Positions 6,140-14,600 of a stretch of 18,582 bases of DNA are shown here, piece after piece (within the stretch, counting starts at the first letter, position 1; each line of letters opens with the position of its first letter). The stretch lies in the NCBI GenBank assembly GCA_934256595.1, contig CAKQOW010000049.1:1-18582 (forward strand), read 5' to 3'. Source of the stretch: an uncultured Clostridia bacterium (GTDB taxonomy: Bacteria > Bacillota > Clostridia > Peptostreptococcales > Anaerovoracaceae). Under the pieces are notes generated by a model that had not been told where the DNA came from, made no database searches, and saw nothing but the letters and a program-made list of their open reading frames with translations. A program made the position numbers and the translations under genes.

Positions 6140-7606
6140 CTATTCTATCCCCGCAAATATTCTCGCAATTTCCTCCTTAGCCTTTTCGATACTGCTTTCG
6201 TCCGGCATAATTACAGAAGCATAGGCATTGCCTGCAGAGTAGCACGGCTGCGAACTGCCCTCTCCGTCAAGGCTTATCTTTTTAATATCCCACTTAGCCA
6301 TATCATCAAGCTGCATCTTCACAATCGCTTTAATATCTGTATCACTCATATTTGTTTCAATATAGCTGGAAAGGCTGCTGAGTATTGAGCTGTACTTAGT
6401 AAGCAGCGTTGAGCTTGAGGTAACCTTGTCAAGCACCGCCGCAAGCACTATCTGCTGATTTCTGATACGCTGTCTGTCACCGTCGGAAAATGATTTTCTC
6501 TCTCGTGCAAAGGCAAGAGCCGAAGCGCCGTTAAGATGGTTTTGTCCGGCTGTGAAATAAAAGCCCTCATTCTGTCTGCCGTGGGTTACAAAGGTAAAAT
6601 CAGAGTTTACATCAACTCCGCCTATGGCATCGACCAGATTTGTAACGGTTGTGAAATTGCATTTATAGTAGTAATTGATATCACAGCCCAGAAGATCCTC
6701 TGCCGTAGCCACAGTTTCATCTGCGCTGTATATGCCTGTATGAGTCAGCTTGTCCATCTGCTGATATGTGTGGAGCTTCACATAATAGTCTCTCGGAATT
6801 GATGTCAGCAGTATTTTCTTTGTCTTGGGATTAACACTTACAAGCATATTCACATCTGATCTTGACAGCACATCAATAGTGCCTGTAGTGTCAAGACCGG
6901 TTATGTAAATATTGAAAGGCTCCTTTGTAACATCTACAGCTTTCGCCTGCGAGGCTGTTTCTTTTTCCACATACACGCTGTAAATTATTCTGGTTCTGTC
7001 CTCGAAGCCTGCGTGAGTATCACTATAAACGTCCATTATGCCCTTTGATAAGAATATTGCTTCATAGGATTTATCCAGAAGCCCACCCATCAGCTTGTCC
7101 GTATCGGTGCTGTACTCATAATTAAAGCTTACTCCCGGCTCTTTCATCTCGTCTGTAAGCATCTTCTGAGCATCAAGATACTCGCTGTTTAACTCGCTGG
7201 TTATATATATATCCTTGCCCTGCAGATCCTCCTGCTTTTCCATTGCGCTGTCCGCATTAACTACAACGCAGTATTCCGACAGGTCCTTGCCGTTATCGCT
7301 TATCTGATTAAAAAAGCTGCCGGCCTGAAGCATATATATGCCACCTGTCACATATGCAGCCGCAAACAGGATGCTCAGCACAAGACCGGTTATCCTCACA
7401 CCCTTTTTTCTTTTTCTGCCCAGAGAAAGTATTCCCATAATCACGCTGAGCACAACTATAGCGCCGCAGCCTGCGCATATGTATTTACCGGGCAATGCAT
7501 CAACCACTGTAACTGATACCGCTGCAAACATCGCCGCAAGTATATAGATTATATAGAATATTACTACTGTGATTTTGAGTCCGTTTCGTTTATCTTTATT
7601 TCGCAT
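6140..7606 (-). CDS. LytR-CpsA-Psr (LCP) family cell-wall glycopolymer transferase
   Basis: 488 residues. LCP enzymes attach wall teichoic acid, capsule or other glycopolymers to peptidoglycan from the outer face of the membrane. Three membrane segments are visible (about residues 11-36, 43-62 and 71-93), then an extracellular region, then the LCP domain from about 230 to 400: SRSDVNMLV (R249, D251), PRDYYV (R272), DKLTH, and FARERKSFSDGDRQRIRNQQ (R368, R370, D377, R378, R380), which are the family's pyrophosphate and lipid-binding residues. The extra region 100-225 before the LCP domain is longer than in a minimal LCP protein and is also seen in clostridial members. AGGAGGAT lies five bases before the ATG. 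It is divergent from the sigma factor gene, and the HEPN fragment follows 13 bases downstream. Confidence 0.93.
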   Translation of the reverse strand: MRNKDKRNGLKITVVIFYIIYILAAMFAAVSVTVVDALPGKYICAGCGAIVVLSVIMGILSLGRKRKKGVRITGLVLSILFAAAYVTGGIYMLQAGSFFNQISDNGKDLSEYCVVVNADSAMEKQEDLQGKDIYITSELNSEYLDAQKMLTDEMKEPGVSFNYEYSTDTDKLMGGLLDKSYEAIFLSKGIMDVYSDTHAGFEDRTRIIYSVYVEKETASQAKAVDVTKEPFNIYITGLDTTGTIDVLSRSDVNMLVSVNPKTKKILLTSIPRDYYVKLHTYQQMDKLTHTGIYSADETVATAEDLLGCDINYYYKCNFTTVTNLVDAIGGVDVNSDFTFVTHGRQNEGFYFTAGQNHLNGASALAFARERKSFSDGDRQRIRNQQIVLAAVLDKVTSSSTLLTKYSSILSSLSSYIETNMSDTDIKAIVKMQLDDMAKWDIKKISLDGEGSSQPCYSAGNAYASVIMPDESSIEKAKEEIARIFAGIE

Positions 7607-7694
7607 AAATTATCCTCCTGATGTATGTCCATTTATATAGATATCCTTACCTCTGATAAGGTGACAGATTTTCGACAGATTTCGCTACAAAGAA

Positions 7695-7703
7695 AGTATA
7701 CCA
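7695..7703 (-). promoter_or_regulatory. Extended -10 promoter candidate for the LCP gene
   Basis: TGGTATACT on the minus strand gives a TG-n extended -10 element (TATACT at 7695-7700), the same nine bases as in the promoter of the PDDEXK_2 gene. No good -35 box is found, as allowed for extended -10 promoters. It would leave a leader of about 85 bases, containing two copies of GACAGATTT in tandem (plus-strand reading, from 7662). Confidence 0.45.
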
Positions 7704-7747
7704 TCTGAAGCCGGCTTACACTAGCAAATAATTTTCAGAAAAATATG

Positions 7748-7777
7748 TGTAACCTTTCCGCGCTGTTTTTGTTATAC
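7748..7777 (+). promoter_or_regulatory. Possible autoregulated ECF-type promoter of the sigma factor gene
   Basis: TGTAACCTTTCC (7748-7759) has the AAC core typical of ECF -35 elements, and GTTATAC (7771-7777) follows after a 17-base gap from that AAC. ECF operons commonly carry such a site for autoregulation. No good sigma-A -35 box is present at this position. Confidence 0.42.
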
Positions 7778-7827
7778 TTATGTATACAAAACAACGGGCT
7801 GCAGCCTGCAGAAGGGAAGGAGATACC

Positions 7828-8325
7828 TTGGACAACAGAATACTATCCGAGCTTTACAATGCGTATGCAAGGGAAATCTACCTGTATCTTTATTCCCTCT
7901 GCAAAGACGCGCAGCTGGCAGAGGATCTGATGCAGGAGAGCTTCTGCAAAGCAATCCTTGCTCTTAGCTCCGAGCATACAAATATGAGAGCGTGGCTTTA
8001 CACAGTGGCAAGAAATCTGTGTCTTAATGAACTCAAAAGAAAAAGCAGAGAAAACTATGATGACAATCTGCAGGTCTTAAGCGACTCTGTTTCGGATATT
8101 GCTGAACATTTAATCTCTGAGGAACAGTCAAAGGCTGTATTTAAAGCTCTGTCAAGGCTTGATCTGCGCAGGCGTGAAATACTGCAGCTCCAGTATTTCA
8201 GCGGCTTTACACTTAAGTCGGCAGCAAAATTTCTGGGAATGTCCTATGACAATGCCAGAGTACTGAGCCACAGAGCAAAACAGGAGCTGAAAAAATATCT
8301 CAAGGAGGACGGTTATGAAATATAA
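7828..8325 (+). CDS. ECF-type RNA polymerase sigma factor (sigma-70 family)
   Basis: 165 residues from a TTG start at 7828. That start is chosen because GGAAGGAG sits just upstream and the protein then begins (M)DNRILSELYNAYAREIYLYL, as is usual for this family; the upstream ATG at 7780 would add 16 residues not typical of the family and has no ribosome site. Region 2 (about 6-72) includes AEDLMQESFCKAI and MRAWLYTVARNLCLNELKR; region 4 (about 107-158) includes LSRLDLRRREILQLQYFSGFTLKSAAKFLGMS and ends in RAKQELKKYL. It directs RNA polymerase to stress or envelope promoters when released from its anti-sigma partner. Its 3' end overlaps the anti-sigma gene by 11 bases, which suggests translational coupling. 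Confidence 0.93.
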   Translation: MDNRILSELYNAYAREIYLYLYSLCKDAQLAEDLMQESFCKAILALSSEHTNMRAWLYTVARNLCLNELKRKSRENYDDNLQVLSDSVSDIAEHLISEEQSKAVFKALSRLDLRRREILQLQYFSGFTLKSAAKFLGMSYDNARVLSHRAKQELKKYLKEDGYEI

Positions 8326-9541
8326 CGAGCTTATAGAGTTATATAAAAAAAACGAGCTGCCGGAGCAGCAGCAGAAGCAGATAGAATACGATATCGAACG
8401 GCAGGAGGCCATATCAGAGTACCTGTTTGAAAAAGACGAAGCAGCAGCTTTCAATTTAACAGACGATACAGATTTCGGAGAAGCAGATTTCACAAAAAAA
8501 ACAAACAGAAGCATAAACAGAAAATTTGTAAAGGCAGGAGTTGTATCCGCTGCCGCAGCGGTGGTCGTTATCCTCTTCATAGTCTTTGCACTGCCGAATA
8601 TCGTTTCCTGCTTCTATTACAATCCCGCAAAGGAAGCAATTTCACATGACGAGCTTGTTTATTGTAACAGTATTAATCAGATAAGCACAGATTTCAGCAT
8701 TTTTTCAGAGCTTGCACTTCCGGGATATTTCAGAGATGATGTAGCAGTTGAGAAAAACGGCTACGGCAGCTACGACATACAGATAAATCAGACAGTTTCA
8801 TGGACCGGAAACCTCACCAATGTTTCCGGCAAAATTACAAGAAACAAATTGGTGCTTTACGACACGAACACACTGACCCCGCCACAATCCTGCGACTTCG
8901 GGTGGTGGCAGACTGACGGAAAAAAGGTCTCTTCGCTCAAAGAGCTTTACAACAGTCTCACAGAGGATGAAAGGCTTTCCCAGCAGTACATTTCTATGAA
9001 TAAGGAGTCGGCAGACCTTATGCTCAGTTCACTCAGGGACGACGATACTTATCTGGCATATGTGACTCTTGACAGGATTATGAACTATAAAGACTTTATC
9101 CTCTTTATAAATGACAAAAGCCTTGGCAATGTATGGTGCGGCGTATTTATTCCGAAAAGTGATTATTATGAGGATGAAATGAGTCTGGGCCTGCCTTACC
9201 TTGGATTTGTATGCAACCCGTGGTTTGGTCGTGAGGATGCCGGTTTGGACGAATATCCAAACCTGTTTACAGGACTTGACAATGAAGATGAGCTTGCCGA
9301 CGAGGAATTCGCAAAGCAGCATTTTCTAAGTATGCTTAGATATATGAGAGATAACAAACGTTCAGTATCCGTACTGTCATCAATAGAAGATCTGACAAAT
9401 GTACTTGACCCGGCTATAGACTATGTCGAAAAGAACAGTCTTAAAATCCACGGCTTTGCAATTACAGCAACCAAAGATAAGCTGCTGAAAATAAATGATA
9501 TGAAAGAAGTCTATGCTATAAGCACAAAAGAATTCAAATAA
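8315..9541 (+). CDS. Membrane anti-sigma factor with Sigma_reg_N / Sigma_reg_C-type domains
   Basis: 408 residues. The N-terminus (about 1-70) is a charged cytoplasmic segment rich in Glu and Gln that would bind the sigma factor; one membrane helix lies at about 73-95 (AGVVSAAAAVVVILFIVFAL); residues 100-408 are extracellular. The last part (SSIEDLTNVLDPAIDYVEKN, then KIHGFAITATKDKLLKI) resembles the end of the sigma-factor-regulator C-terminal domain. It therefore would hold the ECF sigma factor at the membrane and sense an envelope signal. There is no zinc-binding HxxxCxxC motif, so it is not a ZAS-type anti-sigma factor. The ATG at 8315 follows AAGGAGG and lies inside the end of the sigma gene. 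Confidence 0.85.
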   Translation: MKYNELIELYKKNELPEQQQKQIEYDIERQEAISEYLFEKDEAAAFNLTDDTDFGEADFTKKTNRSINRKFVKAGVVSAAAAVVVILFIVFALPNIVSCFYYNPAKEAISHDELVYCNSINQISTDFSIFSELALPGYFRDDVAVEKNGYGSYDIQINQTVSWTGNLTNVSGKITRNKLVLYDTNTLTPPQSCDFGWWQTDGKKVSSLKELYNSLTEDERLSQQYISMNKESADLMLSSLRDDDTYLAYVTLDRIMNYKDFILFINDKSLGNVWCGVFIPKSDYYEDEMSLGLPYLGFVCNPWFGREDAGLDEYPNLFTGLDNEDELADEEFAKQHFLSMLRYMRDNKRSVSVLSSIEDLTNVLDPAIDYVEKNSLKIHGFAITATKDKLLKINDMKEVYAISTKEFK

Positions 9542-9550
9542 TGTATTATG

Positions 9551-9583
9551 CAAAACGGAGCAGGCCTGTTCTACTCCGTTTTG
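9551..9583. terminator. Bidirectional terminator hairpin between the anti-sigma and hydrolase genes
   Basis: CAAAACGGAG (9551-9560) pairs perfectly with CTCCGTTTTG (9574-9583) across a 13-base loop. The right arm is the last few codons of the convergent hydrolase gene, whose stop codon (9571-9573) falls in the loop. The T-rich tails on either side are short. Confidence 0.65.
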
Positions 9584-10506
9584 CCGTATTTATCTAAAAA
9601 TTCTTCAATCGCTTTCCTGCACTTGGCTGTATCCGTCAGAAAGCTCATACCGTGATAAGCCTCCGGTACCGTCACCAGATATTTTTCGGCTCTGCATGCC
9701 TTGTAGTTCTCATAGGTAAACCTTGGCGGTACGAAGCGGTCTGCTTCACCGTGAACAAACAGTACCGGCAATTTATTTACTTTCATAGCCTCAAGGGTTG
9801 AATATTCTCTGAAATCAAAACCTATACATATCTTTGCCCACAGGTTCACACTGTCAAGCAGCGGTCTTGCAGGTACCTTTGCCCGTTTTAACACCTCGCA
9901 GAATTCCTCCCATGGAGAAGTAAACCCGCAGTCTGCAATTATACCCTTCACATTGGGCGGAAGTTCAAGCCCCGACGCCATCAGTACAGTTGTGGTTCCC
10001 ATCGAAAGCCCGTCAAGAAATATCGGCTGATCCGGCGGTATTCTTGACGCAATATACTGCGCCCATTTCTGACAATCGTATCTTTCTCTTGTTCCAAAGT
10101 ATATATATCTGCCCTCGCTGTCGCCGTGAGCCCTCTGATTTGCTGCCAGCAGAGAATAGCCCAGATTATAGTAGTACTCATATATGCAGCCGAAATCAAG
10201 GCTGTAAAGGGAGCCGTAACCGTGCATTAAAATTATAGTTCCCTTTGGCACCGGGTGCTCAATATAGTAGGCGGTGAGTTTAAGTCCGTCATAGGAAAGC
10301 AGTGAGATTACTTCCGGCTCCTTTGATTTGAACCACGCAATTCCCGAAAGCACCTGCTCCTCATATTTTTTGAGAGCAGGATAAGCTTCTGCAGGGTGAG
10401 CCTCATCAGGTCGTTTTTTTCTGGCGCAGGCATATCTGAACAGAAAATATGCAACAGTCCAGTAGGCTGCAAACAGTATTATCAGTATACCTAAAATCCA
10501 TTTCAT
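9571..10506 (-). CDS. Membrane-anchored alpha/beta hydrolase (serine hydrolase)
   Basis: 311 residues. An N-terminal hydrophobic helix (about 3-23) with positive residues just after it suggests membrane anchoring. The alpha/beta hydrolase core begins near residue 68. Visible: the oxyanion-region LMHGYG (93-98), ANQRAHGDSEG (122-132), nucleophile elbow GLSMG with S168, acid D256 in HGEADRFVP, and H285 in EAYHGMS. The layout is that of the BEM46/FrsA-like or 'alpha/beta hydrolase of unknown substrate' group common in Clostridia; lipid or ester substrates are possible. AGGAGATGAGAGG precedes the ATG, and the gene starts seven bases after the AlkD-like gene's stop, so they form one operon. Confidence 0.9.
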   Translation of the reverse strand: MKWILGILIILFAAYWTVAYFLFRYACARKKRPDEAHPAEAYPALKKYEEQVLSGIAWFKSKEPEVISLLSYDGLKLTAYYIEHPVPKGTIILMHGYGSLYSLDFGCIYEYYYNLGYSLLAANQRAHGDSEGRYIYFGTRERYDCQKWAQYIASRIPPDQPIFLDGLSMGTTTVLMASGLELPPNVKGIIADCGFTSPWEEFCEVLKRAKVPARPLLDSVNLWAKICIGFDFREYSTLEAMKVNKLPVLFVHGEADRFVPPRFTYENYKACRAEKYLVTVPEAYHGMSFLTDTAKCRKAIEEFLDKYGKTE

Positions 10507-10513
10507 AAACCTC

Positions 10514-11185
10514 TCATCTCCTTTTCATTGTTCGAAGATATTCCTTTGTTTTATCGTCAATCTGCCTGCTCTCTATTGCCTTTTGTATTGATTTATTGTG
10601 TGTCCACTTATCCAGTCTTTCTTCCAGCAGATACGGCAGCGCCGCATCATACTGCCATACCAGCGCCATGCTGAAATACCATGCTACCGCCATATTTATA
10701 TAGTATTCCTCCGACCGTACATCTGCTACAAGTGAAAGCATCTGCTCCTCAAAATCTGTTTTGAGGTAATCCATAAGAGTGACTATTCCGAAGCGAACGA
10801 TATAGGTTTCAGAAGACTTGAGCCACTGCTTTATCTTCTCATATACCTCTGCTCTGTGCTTCTTAAATACCCTGGGCGCAAAGCAGTCGCAGGTCGCCCA
10901 GTTGTTTATATACGGGAGGAACCGCTCAACTTCAGCCATACAGCCGGAGTACTCCTTAATCTCGCACACTAAAAAAGCGTGAAGGTTGTCCTCTTCATAG
11001 TATTTATGCGGAAGCTGTGATATAAAGGCGGCGGCTTCCTCTGTGCCTGCAAGCTCCTTTGCCAGCTTTCGCAGCGCCGGAGTTCTGACCCCTATAACCT
11101 TCTCCTTTGGTATATCCGGCATAAGACGGCTCTGAAAATCTCTGTAGCCTGTATCCTGCATTTCAAATAGTCTGTCTGTTATCAT
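10514..11185 (-). CDS. DNA alkylation repair protein, AlkD-like HEAT-repeat glycosylase
   Basis: 223 residues matching the DNA alkylation repair family (helical HEAT-like repeats). AlkD excises positively charged alkylated bases such as N3- and N7-alkylpurines. IGVRTPALRKLAKEL and FLPYINNWATCDCF are diagnostic; W96 and D100 in NNWATCD correspond to the Trp and catalytic Asp of Bacillus cereus AlkD, and W168 lies in AVAWYFSMAL. The length equals the family's usual 220-240. AAAGGAAC stands seven bases before the ATG. It is cotranscribed with the hydrolase downstream, a pairing with no obvious functional logic. Confidence 0.92.
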   Translation of the reverse strand: MITDRLFEMQDTGYRDFQSRLMPDIPKEKVIGVRTPALRKLAKELAGTEEAAAFISQLPHKYYEEDNLHAFLVCEIKEYSGCMAEVERFLPYINNWATCDCFAPRVFKKHRAEVYEKIKQWLKSSETYIVRFGIVTLMDYLKTDFEEQMLSLVADVRSEEYYINMAVAWYFSMALVWQYDAALPYLLEERLDKWTHNKSIQKAIESRQIDDKTKEYLRTMKRR

Positions 11186-11218
11186 AATCTCTGTTCCTTT
11201 TACTTATTTTTATCATTA

Positions 11219-11247
11219 ATTGTACTAAATTGCCGGCGCGATAGCCA
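11219..11247 (-). promoter_or_regulatory. Weak promoter candidate for the alkylation repair/hydrolase operon
   Basis: On the minus strand TACAAT (11219-11224) lies 34 bases before the start codon. With a 17-base spacer the -35 box would be TGGCTA, a poor match, so only the -10 element is convincing. Confidence 0.35.
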
Positions 11248-11278
11248 GTATGCCGCTCTAAATATTTTTCAAAAAAGA

Positions 11279-11352
11279 ATGGCGGTTTTTGAAATTATGA
11301 TGTATTGTTAAGTTACCACCACCAAACAATTCCTCTTTCAAAAAACCACCAT
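11279..11352. repeat. Imperfect inverted repeat (16/17-bp arms)
   Basis: ATGGCGGTTTTTGAAA (11279-11294) and TTTCAAAAAACCACCAT (11336-11352) are inverted copies differing by one base (C/T) and one extra T. The 41 bases between contain CCACCACCAAA, a near copy of part of the right arm in direct orientation. No gene is inside. It could be a transcription terminator fold, a small mobile-element remnant or a regulatory site. Confidence 0.5.
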
Positions 11353-11641
11353 CACACACATGCTTATGATATCACGAATTTTTAATCCTAACAATTATAT
11401 ATTTCACTTTTTTGTCCGTCCCTCTCACCTGTACCTGCAGGTTTGTTCGATACAGCTTTGCATTTTTGAGCATAAAAACAAAAAATCTCAAACTCATTTT
11501 CAAAATCCAGAACGGACAGTGCTTTAAACAGCGTTATGCAGGCATGCCCACTGCGCAGCTGCTGAAAGCTGTATGAAATATTGATATGTCCCGCTGCTGT
11601 CAGTTCTCCGGTCCCTGATGTTTCAGGTTTATACCCTTGAT

Positions 11642-14600
11642 TTATTTAACTGTTATTTTCTTTACCGCTGAAAATCCACCATAAAGCTTTTTGCCGTTCA
11701 CTTTGCTGTAGGCTCTCACTTTATAGTAACAGGTTTTACCTCTTTTAAGCTTTTTATCAGTACATGTATTTGACGAAACACTCTTAACCTTAATATATCT
11801 GCCTGATTTTTTTGAGGCCCTGTAAACATCATAACCATCTGCTGTTTTTACCTTGTTCCAGTTTAGTTTTACAGTCTTCTTTGAGGCCTTTCCGGCTGTA
11901 ATCTTTATCTTCTGTTCAAGCATGCTGCTGATATATTCGGGGAAATCCACAACAGCAAGTCCTGCGCTTGTTCCTATATATATCTTATCGCCTATTTTAT
12001 CAAGACTGTAGACATTGTTCATGCTTTTTTCGGTCCACATGCCTGTTTCACTGCTAAGCTCTGCCGTAACTGTCATTTTTCCGTTTCTGACAGCAGGTTT
12101 CTTGATATACAGAACTCCGTCTGCTGATGTTCCAAACCACAGACTGCCGTCTGCTGATGCCATAACCATTCTGACCTCGGCATTTGTCGCTCCGTCAAGA
12201 GCTTTGCCGAAAAGTCTGTCTCCTGTATATTTAACAGCCTCTGCTCCCGGCTCTGAAACATACCATACTGTACCGCCTGTGTTTTCCATATTTGCATATG
12301 ACCCTGATGCCACTATCCATGCTCCGCCATTTTTGTCTATTGCAATGTCACGAATCCATACCTGTGCAAGCTTTGATGAGCCTGCAGCTTTGTCAAAGTC
12401 AGCAGTGTAGCTGTACTTTGTTATTTTACCTGATGCATCAATATAGGCAAATCCGCCTGTAAACGGATCTTCTTGCGTTCCTTTGCCGTCAGGGTAAAAT
12501 CCGCACCATGCTCCACCGTTTCCGTCTAACGTTATATTATCTACAGACATTGCAGGGAAACCGTCATTTTTGTCATAAGTAGTCCATTTGTTTTCCTTTG
12601 GCTGATATTTTGTAAGTCCGCCAAAGGATCCTATCCATACAGTTCCGTCATTATCAATCTGAATTTCCTGAACATAGTTGTTCGGAATAGTTGCAGGCTT
12701 ATCCGCTTCAAGAAAATATTCAGCCTTTCCGCCTTTCATATATATAAGGCCTCTGTTGTTTGCAGGATCTGTATAGCTTGCATTCTGGGACAGCCATACA
12801 CCTCCGTCGCCATCTGCTGCTATTGCCGATACAAATGTGGTTTCAAGTGCAGGTGTGCTGTTCTTGTTATATCTTGAAAAAGCCTCGGCATCAGATGCTC
12901 TGTATGCTGCGCCGCCGCCATAGGTTCCTACCCAGAGACCTCCGTTTTTATCTGCAGATACCGAGCGGATTCCTGCCAGAGGGAGGTTTCCTTCAGAGCC
13001 GTCAGCAGGTATAATTTCAATTTTTTCCTTTGCAGCCTCTGCCTTTAGAGGTACAGCGGCAAAGCTTGAAAGCTTTGCCGCTGTGTTAACTGTAACTCCT
13101 TTTACACAGTCAATTCTGTTATATCTTGCGCTGCCGTCATCATAGTTTCTGTACAGTCTGACAGTTGCTGATGTTTTACCGTCCTTTGATGTATCTTTAA
13201 TTGCAGTCCAGCTTTTACCGCCGTCGCTGCTTTCATCATAAGCTACAAGGTATTTCTGCTCTTTTATTTCTTTGAGCGTAATTCCTTTATAGTCTTCCGG
13301 CGCATAACCGTCTGTTGTAATAATATCAATTACTGCAGCTTCATCCGTTATACCGCTTGCATTAAGAAGTTCTGCAAGATAGATGCCTCTCACATGGCTT
13401 GTGCCCTGTCTTGATGTATATGTTCCCTCTACTACTCCTGAGGCTGCCCCTGAATTCTTAAGACCTCTTATATCAAACGTCTTTGTTTTATCCATTCCAT
13501 AGATATTAAAGTCTTTTTCCGTATTGTCATTTTCAATTACGCTTCCGTTTCCGACTTTAATTACAATCTGAGTCACTTCTGAAATGGACGCGCCCTGACT
13601 GTTGTGTGTAACAAGTCGGATTGGTCCGCCTTCATTTCCTACTACGGAATCATACCCGGGACCCTTTGGTGTTGATTTGCCTCCTGCAGCCAGAGGATAT
13701 CCGTCCATACCGTAGGCAAGTATAATAGGGACTCTTCGTTCTCCGTCCTTAATACCGTTCTTTATGGCATCCATTCCGAATTTAGCCTTGATTTCAGCGC
13801 TGTATCCATCCTTTGCTGTTACTGTTATGCTTATAGGGTCGTCCAGCCCTGTAACTCCTGTCGTATTCTGCTTTATGAATTTCCAGAAGTTCACTCCTTC
13901 CCAGCTGTTTACTGCTGTTGTTGTAATATCTTCTTTTTCAATCAACGAAGTCATTGCCTCGATTTCTTTAACTGTGCAGTCTTTTGCAAACAGCTCCTTA
14001 TTGTCATTATCCACTACCTGAACAGCCACTTTATTATCAAGATACTGCTTGAATACTTCGCTTGAGCTATGATTCCAGCTTACAGACTCTGAAGATGTAA
14101 CCTCTATTGACTTGACTCTGCTCAGGCACTTACCCAGATTAACATTCTTCTTTGAAGTCTGTCCGATAACAAGTCTGATAGGACCGCCGTCATTTCCGTA
14201 TTTTGAGCTGTAGCCTTTGCTCTTTTTGCTTGTAACCAGCGGTTTTCCCGACTCCTTGTTCTTTGCTGGAGCCGAACCGTATGCCAGTATAACCGGAAGA
14301 TTTTTCTTTCCTGTCTTGGAATTCATATATCCTTTTCTTATTTCTGATAAGGTGAATGTCTTTTTCTTACCATCGGTTGTAGTAATTACAACTTTATCTG
14401 CGCTCGTTTTAAGGCCTATGTCAGTTGAATTAAGGAAATCATAAAGTGATATGCCTCTGTATGTTCTCTGATATATCTTACCCTTGCTGTTTCTGAAACT
14501 GTAAGTATATGTTCCGGCAAGAGTCTGCCTGCCTTCAATATCTGAAACAGTGAATTTTTTCTTGCCTGAAATTCTTGTACCTTCACCTGATATTGTTACA

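Larger units (their letters stand above)
11186..11641. other. 456-bp intergenic region, no confirmed gene
   Basis: It holds the likely upstream region of the alkylation repair operon, an imperfect palindrome at 11279-11352, and on the minus strand an 85-codon open frame (11645 down to a TAG at 11388-11390) with no ATG, GTG or TTG start. No convincing intrinsic terminator for the large secreted-protein gene was found. Confidence 0.6.

Noticed and set aside
7780..7782. ATG start for the ECF sigma factor
   Set aside because: It lacks a ribosome binding site and adds 16 residues foreign to the family, while the TTG at 7828 follows GGAAGGAG and begins the typical N-terminus.
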